A stretch of DNA of 64,000 bases from Collinsella aerofaciens (GTDB lineage: Bacteria > Actinomycetota > Coriobacteriia > Coriobacteriales > Coriobacteriaceae): positions 488,661 through 552,660 of the forward strand of contig NZ_CABJDK010000001.1 of the NCBI RefSeq assembly GCF_902364355.1, in the 5' to 3' direction. The translations under genes and the position numbers were made by a program. The notes below the pieces were generated by a model. It was not told where the DNA came from. It worked only from the letters and a program-made list of their open reading frames with translations, and ran no database searches. Within the stretch, counting starts at the first letter, position 1; each line of letters opens with the position of its first letter. This document shows positions 53,937 through 61,812 of the stretch, one piece after another.

Positions 53937-55376
53937 ATGTCCGTTAACCCCGCCAGCGTCACCAACCCGCCCGCGCAGTTCCCCGAGGACTTTGTCTTTG
54001 GCGGCGCCACTGCTGCCTACCAGGTAGAGGGCGAGACCCGCACCCACGGTAAGGGCAAGGTCGCCTGGGACGACTTCTTGGAGGCCCAGGGCCGCTTCTC
54101 TCCCGATCCCGCCTCCGACTTCTACAACCAGTATCCGGTGGACCTGGAGCTGTGCGAGGAGTTCGGTATCAACGGCATTCGCCTCTCCATTGCCTGGAGC
54201 CGCATCTTCCCCGAGGGCACCGGCAAGGTGAACCCCGAGGGCGTGCAGTTCTACCACGACCTCTTTGCCGAGTGCCACAAGCACCACGTTGAGCCGTTTG
54301 TCACGCTGCATCACTTCGACACGCCGCTGCCCCTCTTTGAGAAGGGCGACTTCCTCAACCGCGAGACCATCGACGCCTTTGTGGACTTTGCCACCTTCTG
54401 CTTTAAGGAGTACGCCGACCAGGTGACCTATTGGTTCACCTTTAACGAGATCTGGGCCGACGCCTCCAACACCTACATCGAGGGTACCTTCCCCGGCGGC
54501 GTCAAAGCTCATCTGGCCGAGGCCTTCCAGTGCGAGCACAACATGATGCTCGCCCACGCCAAGGCCGTGCTGGCCTTCCACAACGGCGGTTTTAAGGGCA
54601 AGATCGGCGTCATTCAATCGCTGGAGTTTAAGTATCCGCTCAACGAGAACGACCCCGCCGACATCAAGGCCGCCAATAACGAGCACGTGCTGCAAAACCA
54701 GTTCCTGCTCGACGCCACCTTCCGCGGGGACTATGCTCCCGACACCCTCGAGTGCGCCAACCGCCTGGCCGCCATCTCGGGCGGCACCATCCAGATCCTG
54801 GACGAGGATCTGGAAATCATGCGCGAGGCTGCGCTCTACAACGATTACCTGGGTGTCAACAACTACCAGTGCCGCTTCCTCAAGGCTTACGACGGCGAGA
54901 ACGACCTGCACCACAACGGCACGGGCGAGAAGGGTACCGGCCGCTGGCGCGTCAAGGGCATTGGCGAGCACGTGAACAAGCCCGGCATCCCCACCACCGA
55001 CTGGGACTGGATCATCTATCCCGAGGGCCTGTTCGATCTGCTCGTCTACATTAAGCAGCGCTACCCCAACTACAAGCAGATCTTCATCACCGAGAACGGC
55101 ATGGGCTACAAGGACCCCTACAAGGACGGTTTTGTGGACGACCAGCCGCGCATCGACTACATCGAGCAGCACCTGCGCTGGTTGCTCAAGGCCATAGAGG
55201 TGGGCGTCAACGTGGGCGGCTACTTCCTGTGGAGTCTACAGGACCAGTTCTCCTGGACCAACGGCTACAACAAGCGCTATGGCTTCTTCTACGTAGACTT
55301 TGAAACCCAAAAGCGCACGCCCAAGGCAAGCGCCTACTGGTACAAGCACGTGGCGCAGACCCGTCGTCTGGACTAG
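53937..55376 (+). CDS. lacG: 6-phospho-beta-galactosidase
   Basis: 479-aa family 1 glycosidase. Acid/base Glu in FTFNEIWA (NEIW, as in LacG, not NEP), nucleophile in ITENGMG, and the phosphate-binding end WSLQDQFSWTNGYNKRYGFFYVDF. Splits lactose-6-phosphate to glucose and galactose-6-phosphate, feeding LacAB. The ribosome site is poor, so it may be translated by coupling or from a close alternative start. Confidence 0.92.
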   Translation: MSVNPASVTNPPAQFPEDFVFGGATAAYQVEGETRTHGKGKVAWDDFLEAQGRFSPDPASDFYNQYPVDLELCEEFGINGIRLSIAWSRIFPEGTGKVNPEGVQFYHDLFAECHKHHVEPFVTLHHFDTPLPLFEKGDFLNRETIDAFVDFATFCFKEYADQVTYWFTFNEIWADASNTYIEGTFPGGVKAHLAEAFQCEHNMMLAHAKAVLAFHNGGFKGKIGVIQSLEFKYPLNENDPADIKAANNEHVLQNQFLLDATFRGDYAPDTLECANRLAAISGGTIQILDEDLEIMREAALYNDYLGVNNYQCRFLKAYDGENDLHHNGTGEKGTGRWRVKGIGEHVNKPGIPTTDWDWIIYPEGLFDLLVYIKQRYPNYKQIFITENGMGYKDPYKDGFVDDQPRIDYIEQHLRWLLKAIEVGVNVGGYFLWSLQDQFSWTNGYNKRYGFFYVDFETQKRTPKASAYWYKHVAQTRRLD

Positions 55377-55430
55377 CGACTTGCGACGAGCGGAATTGCC
55401 CCGCTCACATAACTTGTCCCCATTTCTCAG

Positions 55431-55480
55431 CCGGGGGCGGCACGTCACGCGGCGCGCCGCCCCCGGTCTTTTTGTTTTTG
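55431..55480 (+). terminator. Terminator after lacG
   Basis: CCGGGGGCGG (55431-55440) / CCGCCCCCGG (55457-55466), then TCTTTTTGTTTTT. Confidence 0.88.
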
Positions 55481-55496
55481 AGCGGGTCGGCAACCA

Positions 55497-55725
55497 TTTG
55501 TCTCGATCTGTAACATCTAGCTGAGTTTTTCGGTCCCACCTGTTACAGATTGAGACAAACGTGGAGGCCGGGCCGAAATATCTAAATCTGTAACACTTAA
55601 CCCGGTTTTGGACGTCTAGTTGTTACAGATTTAGATAAACGTGCGAGCCAATCCCTTCAATCTAAATCTGTAACAACTAGCTTGTGTTTTCGCCCCTAGC
55701 TGTTACAGATCGAGACAAATGAAAT
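55497..55725. repeat. Three tandem delta hairpins
   Basis: Copies at 55497-55559, 55579-55637 and 55661-55717. Each has an arm ending ATCTGTAACA and a partner starting TGTTACAGAT around 25 nt of loop. The outer part differs between copies but stays paired: TCTCG/TGAGA in copy 1, TCTAA/TTAGA in copy 2. Copy 3 mixes the two types and pairs less well. A fourth copy is at 57329-57385. Confidence 0.85.
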
Positions 55726-55778
55726 AGACCGGGCTGACAATCTCAGCCGCATGCCCCCTTTTGGCCGCATACCGTCGA

Positions 55779-57149
55779 TCAGATAAAGATCGTCATATAC
55801 AGAGGTAGATATATCCTATGCCCTTCAGCCCTGAGCTGTTTTGGGTGAAGAACTATCTCTTCTCCGACTCGTCGTTCGAATCGTCTGCCGAAATCGTCAA
55901 GCGAGATTGTTGAATACGATTTGGAAGATTTAACTTCAACAGGAGTGACCCGCGGTTTTCCAGCCGCGTCTTCAAAGCCGCGCGAAACAAGAAAATCAAT
56001 TTCACGCGTTCTGGGCCGACTCCCCTCTGTTTTGGAAGGCTCCTGCCAGCTGTAATAAAAAAGCGAATGCCCCAGACCCTTAAGCTGCTGCGCCACGATG
56101 TTCTCGATTAGCATTCCTTTATTAATTGAAATTCTTCCAAATTGAATGTCTCTATGAACATCCATAAGGTCCGGACCATCATCAAACGCCAAGCTCACGA
56201 GCAATCCCGTGTCCGCCATATAGCATTTAAGCGAAGACGCGTCCTCGTGCAGGCGGTAACCCACGCTCGGATCACTGCATAAATAGCAACGGTTAATCAG
56301 TCGCGCATCCTCAAGCCAGATTAACGCCGACTCATATGTCTCAAAACGGGACCCCTTCTCCAAGCTGTCAAATTTGAACCGTTTATTTGCCGCAGATAAT
56401 TGACCCGGAATATCGTCATAAACCGCCCGCGCACGTCTAGCGTCCGAACCTCCAAACTTGGCAATGTCCTCCCTGTACAGTGCGATAATCTGCCGTTTAA
56501 CCCTGTCGCATCCTCTAAAATCATTCTCTGCCACAAAGGAGTCGACCGACTGAGGCATACCACCGACAAGCATATACTCATCAAATAATCTCATGCACGT
56601 CGCATGAACGCCGTCCGGAAGCGCGGTCCGAGATTCGCGCGCTTTACGGATCTCTTCTGCATAAAGATCTTTTCCGGTCGCCCAAAGATACTCCTCAAAA
56701 TCGAGGGGCTCGAGAGGGATCCTTTCTTCCTCTGACGGTATGACAATGCTATCGACATTCTTTTTGATGGAGACAAGAGAGCCTGTCTCGATGTAATCAA
56801 ATCTGCCGTCTTCTACAAGATGCTTTATGTATTCGCGCGCGATGGGAAACCGCTGCACTTCATCAAAAATGACCAGCGACTCTCTCGGTTCGAGGGCCTT
56901 ACCATACTGCAGCTGAAGCATGCGTAAAAAAAGATCGACATCTTCACGATGGTTCAGAAATATATCGAGCGTGGCTTTGCTAGCAGCCGAAAAGTCAATG
57001 TACAGATAATCCTTGTATTCATTTTGCGCGAAGCACTTGACGAGCGTCGTTTTGCCAACGCGTCTTGCACCCTCAATAAGCACCGCAGTGCGCCCTTGCG
57101 AGCGTTCTTTCCACTCCTGCAGACGATCATATGCCTTCCGTTTAAACAT
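55779..57149 (-). CDS. AAA+ ATPase with DUF4143 domain
   Basis: 456 aa: Walker A EGARRVGKTTL near residue 26, Walker B LVIFDEVQR, then the DUF4143 region in the C-terminal half (IDFLVSRGFEDAAGKPRVTPVEVKSS, a nuclease-like VEVKSSKSY motif). The family is widespread but its role is unresolved; defence or regulatory functions have been suggested. Its coding sequence is poorer in G+C than the neighbours, which may mean transfer. Flanked by delta hairpins and a 34-bp repeat array. Confidence 0.85.
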   Translation of the reverse strand: MFKRKAYDRLQEWKERSQGRTAVLIEGARRVGKTTLVKCFAQNEYKDYLYIDFSAASKATLDIFLNHREDVDLFLRMLQLQYGKALEPRESLVIFDEVQRFPIAREYIKHLVEDGRFDYIETGSLVSIKKNVDSIVIPSEEERIPLEPLDFEEYLWATGKDLYAEEIRKARESRTALPDGVHATCMRLFDEYMLVGGMPQSVDSFVAENDFRGCDRVKRQIIALYREDIAKFGGSDARRARAVYDDIPGQLSAANKRFKFDSLEKGSRFETYESALIWLEDARLINRCYLCSDPSVGYRLHEDASSLKCYMADTGLLVSLAFDDGPDLMDVHRDIQFGRISINKGMLIENIVAQQLKGLGHSLFYYSWQEPSKTEGSRPRTREIDFLVSRGFEDAAGKPRVTPVEVKSSKSYSTISLDDFGRRFERRVGEEIVLHPKQLRAEGHRIYLPLYMTIFI

Positions 57150-57182
57150 AATCTCACCTCAGCATAATTTACGTGCTAGTTT

Positions 57183-57298
57183 ACAAAAATACCGACCTTC
57201 AGATATATCTAATAATACAAAAATACCGAGCTTTAAATGAGCTTATAGCTACAAAAATACCGACCATTGCAATGGTTGAGACATACAGTAATACCGAG
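57183..57298. repeat. Four direct repeats with exact 34-bp period
   Basis: ACAAAAATACCGA(C/G)C starts at 57183, 57217 and 57251, with a variant ACAGTAATACCGAGC at 57285. The spacers are unrelated but at least two hold palindromes (AGATATATCT; ACCATTGCAATGGT). The array lies in the promoter of the DUF4143 gene. Confidence 0.8.
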
Positions 57299-57328
57299 CT
57301 TTACGCATAACGGATGCTATGCCTCACC

Positions 57329-57385
57329 GTCTCGATCTGTAACATCTAACCCGGTTTTCTACTCCCAACTGTTACAGATTGAGAC
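57329..57385. repeat. Delta hairpin, copy 4
   Basis: GTCTCGATCTGTAACA (57329-57344) pairs with TGTTACAGATTGAGAC (57370-57385). Nearly the same as copy 1 at 55497-55559, on the other side of the ATPase gene. Confidence 0.85.
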
Positions 57386-57451
57386 AATTCGACGGTACCG
57401 ATTATTTGATACGGCGTGGTACAATTGTGTCCCAACGCAAAGGAGGTACCC

Positions 57452-57718
57452 ATGTCAGTTTGTGTGCCCGTCCGAGACATGAAGGACACTGCCACATTCA
57501 CCGCACTTGTTGAGTCTGAGCGCGACGTCACCGTAACTAAGAACGGCTACGAGGCCATGCACTGCATCAGCAGCGACCAGTATCGCCTCATGCAAGAAGA
57601 AATCGCCAAGGCAAAACTGTTGTCTCGTATGATGTTGGCAGAAGACGAAATATCGCAAGGCGACTACAGCGACTATGACACCTTCGTGACCTCGATACGA
57701 GACAAATATGGCCTATAA
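57452..57718 (+). CDS. Phd/YefM-family antitoxin
   Basis: 88 aa: MSVCVPVRDMKDTATFTALVE followed by VTVTKNGYEAM, the Phd/YefM DNA-binding pattern; the C-terminal half is acidic and would bind the toxin. AAAGGAGG precedes the ATG at 57452; the upstream in-frame ATG at 57416 lacks a site. Overlaps the toxin gene by 11 nt. Confidence 0.85.
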   Translation: MSVCVPVRDMKDTATFTALVESERDVTVTKNGYEAMHCISSDQYRLMQEEIAKAKLLSRMMLAEDEISQGDYSDYDTFVTSIRDKYGL

Positions 57719-58013
57719 CGTCGTAATACTCAAAAGCGCGCGATATGAGTACGAGAGTATCGTCGGATACCTTGCCCAAATCCTCAAGAATCCGCGCGCA
57801 GCGGGCAATTTTGTCGCTGAGTTTGAATATCAGCTTGATTTGCTTCGCGAGCAGCCGCTCCTACGACCTCTCTCACACATGCAAGAGCTGGCGGCACGTA
57901 ATTACCGATCGTTTCCCGTCAACAACTACGTGTGTCTATACAAGTTTGAGCACGAAACAATCTATATTGCCCACGTCTTTCACCAGTCACAGGACTACGC
58001 CCGCTTGGTCTAA
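57708..58013 (+). CDS. RelE/ParE-family toxin
   Basis: 101 aa: VVILKSARYEYESIVGYLAQILKNPRAAGNFVAEFEYQLDLL and the C-terminal YRSFPVNNYVCLYKFEHETIYIAHVFHQSQDYARLV match the RelE/ParE fold. Whether it is an mRNase or gyrase poison cannot be told. Second gene of the pair. Confidence 0.85.
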   Translation: MAYNVVILKSARYEYESIVGYLAQILKNPRAAGNFVAEFEYQLDLLREQPLLRPLSHMQELAARNYRSFPVNNYVCLYKFEHETIYIAHVFHQSQDYARLV

Positions 58014-58033
58014 GATATCTCCCGCAGTACGAA

Positions 58034-58798
58034 CTAGCAGATGACCTGCGTGTGCTCCTCGATGGCGGCGCGATCTCCATCAGCAATACCCGGTTCGCAC
58101 ACCACGGCGTCTAAACTGTCCAGGCGACAGAAGGTATAGAAATCGCGCTTGCCGATCTTGCTGGAGTCGGCGATCAGATAGCGCGAGTCCGCCTTGCTAA
58201 AGGCGAGCTGCTGGATACGGCCCTCGTCCATGTTGGACGTGGATACGTCACCGTCCAAGATACCGTTGGCGCCGATAAACGCCGCATCGATGCCCAGCGC
58301 ACGTAGGGTATCCTCGGCCGTCGGCCCCACAAAAGCGGCAGTGCGGCGGCGGTACATACCGCCCACGAGGCACAGCTCGCAGTCCTCGCGCTCCTCGAGC
58401 AGGTTGAACACCGAAAGCGAATTGGTCACGATACGCAGGCGAAACGCCGGCAGCATCGAGGCCATCTGCTCAACCGTGGTGCCCGTACCCAAGAAGATGG
58501 TCGAGCCTTCCTCGATAAGCTCCACAGCGCGGCGCGCGATCTGCAGCTTTTCCTCGGCATGCTTAGTGCGCTTTTCGCTGTGCGAATACTCATGGCGCAG
58601 CATAGCGTGGGGACGGCCCTGTGCACTGCGGGCTCCGCCGTGCACGCGCTCGATCTCGCCTAGGCTCGCAAGTTCCTCAAGGTCGCGGCGGATCGTCATG
58701 TCCGAGACACCTAACGCATCAGAAATCTCTTTTACCGAGACCGTCCCCTGTTCCTCGAGCAGCTGACGAACCTTATCCTGACGCTCCGCCTTGATCAT
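58034..58798 (-). CDS. DeoR-family repressor of the galactitol-type PTS
   Basis: 254 aa: helix-turn-helix ERQDKVRQLLEEQGTVSVKEISDALGVSDMTIRRDLEELASLGEIERVHGGA and sensor FLGTGTTVEQMA. AAAGGAG precedes the ATG at 58798. Divergent from the PTS genes, with TGTTCG-type operators between. Confidence 0.9.
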   Translation of the reverse strand: MIKAERQDKVRQLLEEQGTVSVKEISDALGVSDMTIRRDLEELASLGEIERVHGGARSAQGRPHAMLRHEYSHSEKRTKHAEEKLQIARRAVELIEEGSTIFLGTGTTVEQMASMLPAFRLRIVTNSLSVFNLLEEREDCELCLVGGMYRRRTAAFVGPTAEDTLRALGIDAAFIGANGILDGDVSTSNMDEGRIQQLAFSKADSRYLIADSSKIGKRDFYTFCRLDSLDAVVCEPGIADGDRAAIEEHTQVIC

Positions 58799-58819
58799 TT
58801 TTACTCCTTTGAGTGGTTT

Positions 58820-59110
58820 TGTTCGCATTTATAGTAATCGAACATTTATGCTCACTCACCCTAAACGGTCGGTTTTTCCCGGTGAACGGTAGGATAGTAA
58901 ACGCCAAACGTTGAATATCGAATGTATCCGACACATCAACTTCAGCTATACATAGGCAAAAAGCTGCGATTTTAAAATCATTTCAATCCAATGTTGCCTC
59001 AATAAAGCAAATTGAACTTTGCCGAACAATAGAAAACAGATTGACACACTAATTCTCTTAGACTTAAATAACAGAGAACTTAAACAAACAGATTCGAACA
59101 TGTTCGATCT
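58820..59110. promoter_or_regulatory. PTS promoter with DeoR operators
   Basis: Promoter TTGACA (59041-59046), 17 bp, TTAAAT (59064-59069). Operator AGATTCGAACATGTTCGATCT, written as 59090-59110, is palindromic; TGTTCG-N13-CGAACA at 58820-58844 is a second site. CGGTGAACGGT is at 58880-58890. No gene in 58799-59135. Confidence 0.75.
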
Positions 59111-59135
59111 GCATGGAACGGAAGGAGTTGCAGAC

Positions 59136-59627
59136 ATGTCCGCAGAGAGCAATCTGTTCTTCGAAGACACCGTGTTTGTTTGCGACCGCACCACGCAAGA
59201 AGAGGTCTTTACCGAGATCGCCAATAAGTTGTCACTCAAAAACTATGTGGCGCCCGCGTTTCTCGAGAACATCATCGAGCGCGAAAAGGGCTACCCCACC
59301 GGCATGGATATGTCCGTCGTCGACCCCGAGTTGCCCAGCTTTGCCGTTCCTCACACCGAGGTCGAGTTCGTTCACACCCGTCGCATCGTCCCCGTCAAGC
59401 TGACGACCCCCGTCGAGTGGCACTCTATGATCGACCCCTCGCAGACCTTCCCCGTCTCGTTCCTGTTCATGATTCTCAACGACGACAAGGAGGCCCAGGT
59501 GGGCATCCTCGCCAAGATCATGGACTTCGTTAACGCTCTTGGCACCGATCGCGTCAAGGAGCTGTTCTCCATGACCGACGCCAAGGCCATCTACCAGTTC
59601 TTGGTCGACAACTTTCCTGCCGACTAG
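59136..59627 (+). CDS. PTS enzyme IIA, galactitol/fructose type
   Basis: 163 aa type-2 IIA domain; the phospho-His lies in LPSFAVPHTEVEF. GGAAGGAG precedes the ATG at 59136, which is why I do not use the upstream ATG at 59019. First of three PTS genes with a GatABC-like order. Substrate is not determined; no gatD dehydrogenase follows. Confidence 0.88.
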   Translation: MSAESNLFFEDTVFVCDRTTQEEVFTEIANKLSLKNYVAPAFLENIIEREKGYPTGMDMSVVDPELPSFAVPHTEVEFVHTRRIVPVKLTTPVEWHSMIDPSQTFPVSFLFMILNDDKEAQVGILAKIMDFVNALGTDRVKELFSMTDAKAIYQFLVDNFPAD

Positions 59628-59680
59628 CCAACCACCCTTAGGAATCCGCGGAATAACCCGCATAGAGAAAGGAATTCATC

Positions 59681-59986
59681 ATGATTAAGGTTCTCGCAGC
59701 TTGTGGCGCCGGTGTTAACTCCAGCCATCAGATCAAGGACGCCATCGAGTCCGAGTTCAAGAATCGCGGCTACAACCTGCACTGCGACGCCGTGATGATC
59801 AAGGACGTTAACGAGGAGATGCTCTCTCAGTACGACATCTTCGCCCAGATCGCCAAGACCGATTTTGGCTTTGAGGTTAAGACTCCGATCGTCGACGCCG
59901 GCCCGATCCTCTATCGCATGCCTGCTATGGCTAAGCCGGTTTACGACAAGATTGAGGCCATTATCAAGGAAAAGGGTCTCAACTAA
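59681..59986 (+). CDS. PTS enzyme IIB, galactitol type
   Basis: 101 aa: MIKVLAACGAGVNSSHQIK with the phospho-Cys at residue 8. Normal length for GatB. AGAAAGGAA precedes the ATG. A hairpin separates it from the IIC gene. Confidence 0.9.
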   Translation: MIKVLAACGAGVNSSHQIKDAIESEFKNRGYNLHCDAVMIKDVNEEMLSQYDIFAQIAKTDFGFEVKTPIVDAGPILYRMPAMAKPVYDKIEAIIKEKGLN

Positions 59987-60022
59987 TCATTTGCAGCTTC
60001 GCTCTGCACAATCTTTGGCTTT

Positions 60023-60061
60023 AAGGAAGATGACGACCGGGAACGGCATCTTCCTTTTTTA
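60023..60061 (+). terminator. Attenuating terminator between IIB and IIC
   Basis: AAGGAAGATG (60023-60032) / CATCTTCCTT (60047-60056) with TTTTTT overlapping the stem end. It should cut transcription into the IIC gene in part. Confidence 0.8.
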
Positions 60062-60107
60062 AGGCAACATACGGAAAAGGAAACACTCTTTTAGGAAAGA
60101 GGGAGAC

Positions 60108-61631
60108 ATGGACGCAGTAATCGGGTTTGCTAATGCCGTCTTTCAGCCGCTGATCGACCTTGGCGCAGCCCCTATGATGACCATCGTTTTGACGGTTATT
60201 GCCCTTCTCTTCAAAGTTAAGTTTACCAAGGCCCTCGAGGGCGGTCTTAAGCTCGGCATCGCCATTACCGGCATCGGCGCCATCATCAACATTCTGACGA
60301 CGGCTTTCTCGAGCGCCATGACGACGTTCGTTGAGTCCACCGGCCTTCAGCTCACCGTTACCGACGTGGGTTGGGCACCGCTGGCCACCATCACCTGGGG
60401 TTCTCCCTACACGCTGTACTTCTTGATGGTCCTCGTCATCGTCAACATCGTGATGATCGTGCTCGCCAAGACCAACACCATCGACGTCGACATCTTTGAC
60501 GTTTGGCACCTCGCCTTTGTCGGCCTTGCCTGCATCTACTTTGGCGCCAACATCGTCGTCGCCACGCTGCTCGTCGTCTTCGTCGGCGTTATGAAGATCA
60601 TGAACTCCGACCTTATGAAGCCCACGTTCAACGATCTTTTGGGTGCTCCCGAGGAGAACCCCATGACCACGACTCACATGAACTACATGATGAACCCGCT
60701 GGCCATGCTGCTCAACAAGATCATCGACAAGGTGCTCCCCTTCCTCGATAAGTACGACTTCGACGCTGCCAAGCTCAACAACATGATCGGCTTCTGGGGC
60801 TCCAAGTTTGCTATTGGTATCTACCTGGGCGTCTTCGTCGGCCTTCTTTCGCACCAGACCCCGCAGCAGATCTGCACGCTCGCCTTTACCGCCGCAACCT
60901 GCCTTGAGCTGTTCTCCATGATCGGTTCTTGGTTCATCGCAGCCGTCGAGCCGCTGTCTCAGGGCATCTCCGACTTTGCCAACAACAGCAAGTGGCTCCA
61001 GGGCCGTACCCTCAACGTCGGCCTCGACTGGCCCTTCATCGCCGGCCGCGCCGAGATCTGGGCTGCTGCCAACATCCTTGCCCCCGTCATGCTGGGTGAG
61101 GCACTGCTGCTCGCCAACGTTCCCTTCCCCTTCTCCCCGACTGGCACTTGGAACGGCCTGCTGCCGCTCGGTGGCATCATCGCCATGGGTCTGACGCCGG
61201 CACTGCTCGTTGTCACCCGCGGCCGCGTGATTCGCATGGTCGTCATTGGCGCTGTCCTGCTGCCCGTCTTCCTGGGCGCTGGCACCCTCGTCGCCGATTT
61301 CGTTACCTTTACCGCTAAGACTGTCGGCGCTTTCCCCGATGGCGTTACCGGCCTGATTTCTCAGACCACCATGGAAGGACCTGTCGAGAAGTTCCTGGCC
61401 TTCTTCGTGGGCAAGGCGACCACGGGCGATGTGACCATGATCATCGCCACTGTCGTTGCCATCGTCGTGTACGTCGCGCTCTTCGCTTGGTATCGCAAGC
61501 AGATGATCGCTCGTAACATCGAGTACGCGAAGCAGGACAAGTGCACCCTCTCGCCGCTCACCACCGGCAAGTTTACCGAGGAGGACCTCAAGGCTGCCAA
61601 GGAAGCCGAGTCCGCAAAGGCAAACGCCTAA
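60108..61631 (+). CDS. PTS enzyme IIC, galactitol type
   Basis: 507 aa with about ten membrane helices, of the GatC/SgcC family (MDAVIGFANAVFQPLIDLGAAPMM; EENPMTTTHMNYMMNP). Forms the membrane channel for a polyol or sugar imported with phosphorylation. The next gene is galM, hinting at a galactose-related substrate, but this is inference. Confidence 0.88.
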   Translation: MDAVIGFANAVFQPLIDLGAAPMMTIVLTVIALLFKVKFTKALEGGLKLGIAITGIGAIINILTTAFSSAMTTFVESTGLQLTVTDVGWAPLATITWGSPYTLYFLMVLVIVNIVMIVLAKTNTIDVDIFDVWHLAFVGLACIYFGANIVVATLLVVFVGVMKIMNSDLMKPTFNDLLGAPEENPMTTTHMNYMMNPLAMLLNKIIDKVLPFLDKYDFDAAKLNNMIGFWGSKFAIGIYLGVFVGLLSHQTPQQICTLAFTAATCLELFSMIGSWFIAAVEPLSQGISDFANNSKWLQGRTLNVGLDWPFIAGRAEIWAAANILAPVMLGEALLLANVPFPFSPTGTWNGLLPLGGIIAMGLTPALLVVTRGRVIRMVVIGAVLLPVFLGAGTLVADFVTFTAKTVGAFPDGVTGLISQTTMEGPVEKFLAFFVGKATTGDVTMIIATVVAIVVYVALFAWYRKQMIARNIEYAKQDKCTLSPLTTGKFTEEDLKAAKEAESAKANA

Positions 61632-61655
61632 CTCATTGCCACATATCCCCTGTGG

Positions 61656-61691
61656 AAGAAACCCGTCGCATCCCGGCGGGTTTCTTTTTTT
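61656..61691 (+). terminator. Terminator after the PTS operon
   Basis: AGAAACCCG (61657-61665 region) / CGGGTTTCT (61677-61685), then TTTTTTT. Confidence 0.88.
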
Positions 61692-61812
61692 CGTCACAGT
61701 AAGTCAATCATCACTTTTTTGAGAAAAATACCCCCAGCTTTAGTGGGGTGTAGTGATAATCTCGCCTGTTCGCGCTACAGTTTGTCCGAAATATCTCGAT
61801 GTTAGGAACCAA

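Noticed and set aside
57183..57298. CRISPR array
   Set aside because: Repeats are only about 15 bp, spacers 19 bp, four units, and no cas genes are near.
12438..58890. CSGTGAACGGT as a CcpA cre site
   Set aside because: It lacks the TGNAANCGNTNNCA symmetry; only a central ACGG is loosely similar.
60021..61697. 558-aa open frame opposite the PTS IIC gene
   Set aside because: Same cause; the plus-strand product is a clear membrane protein with the expected ribosome site.
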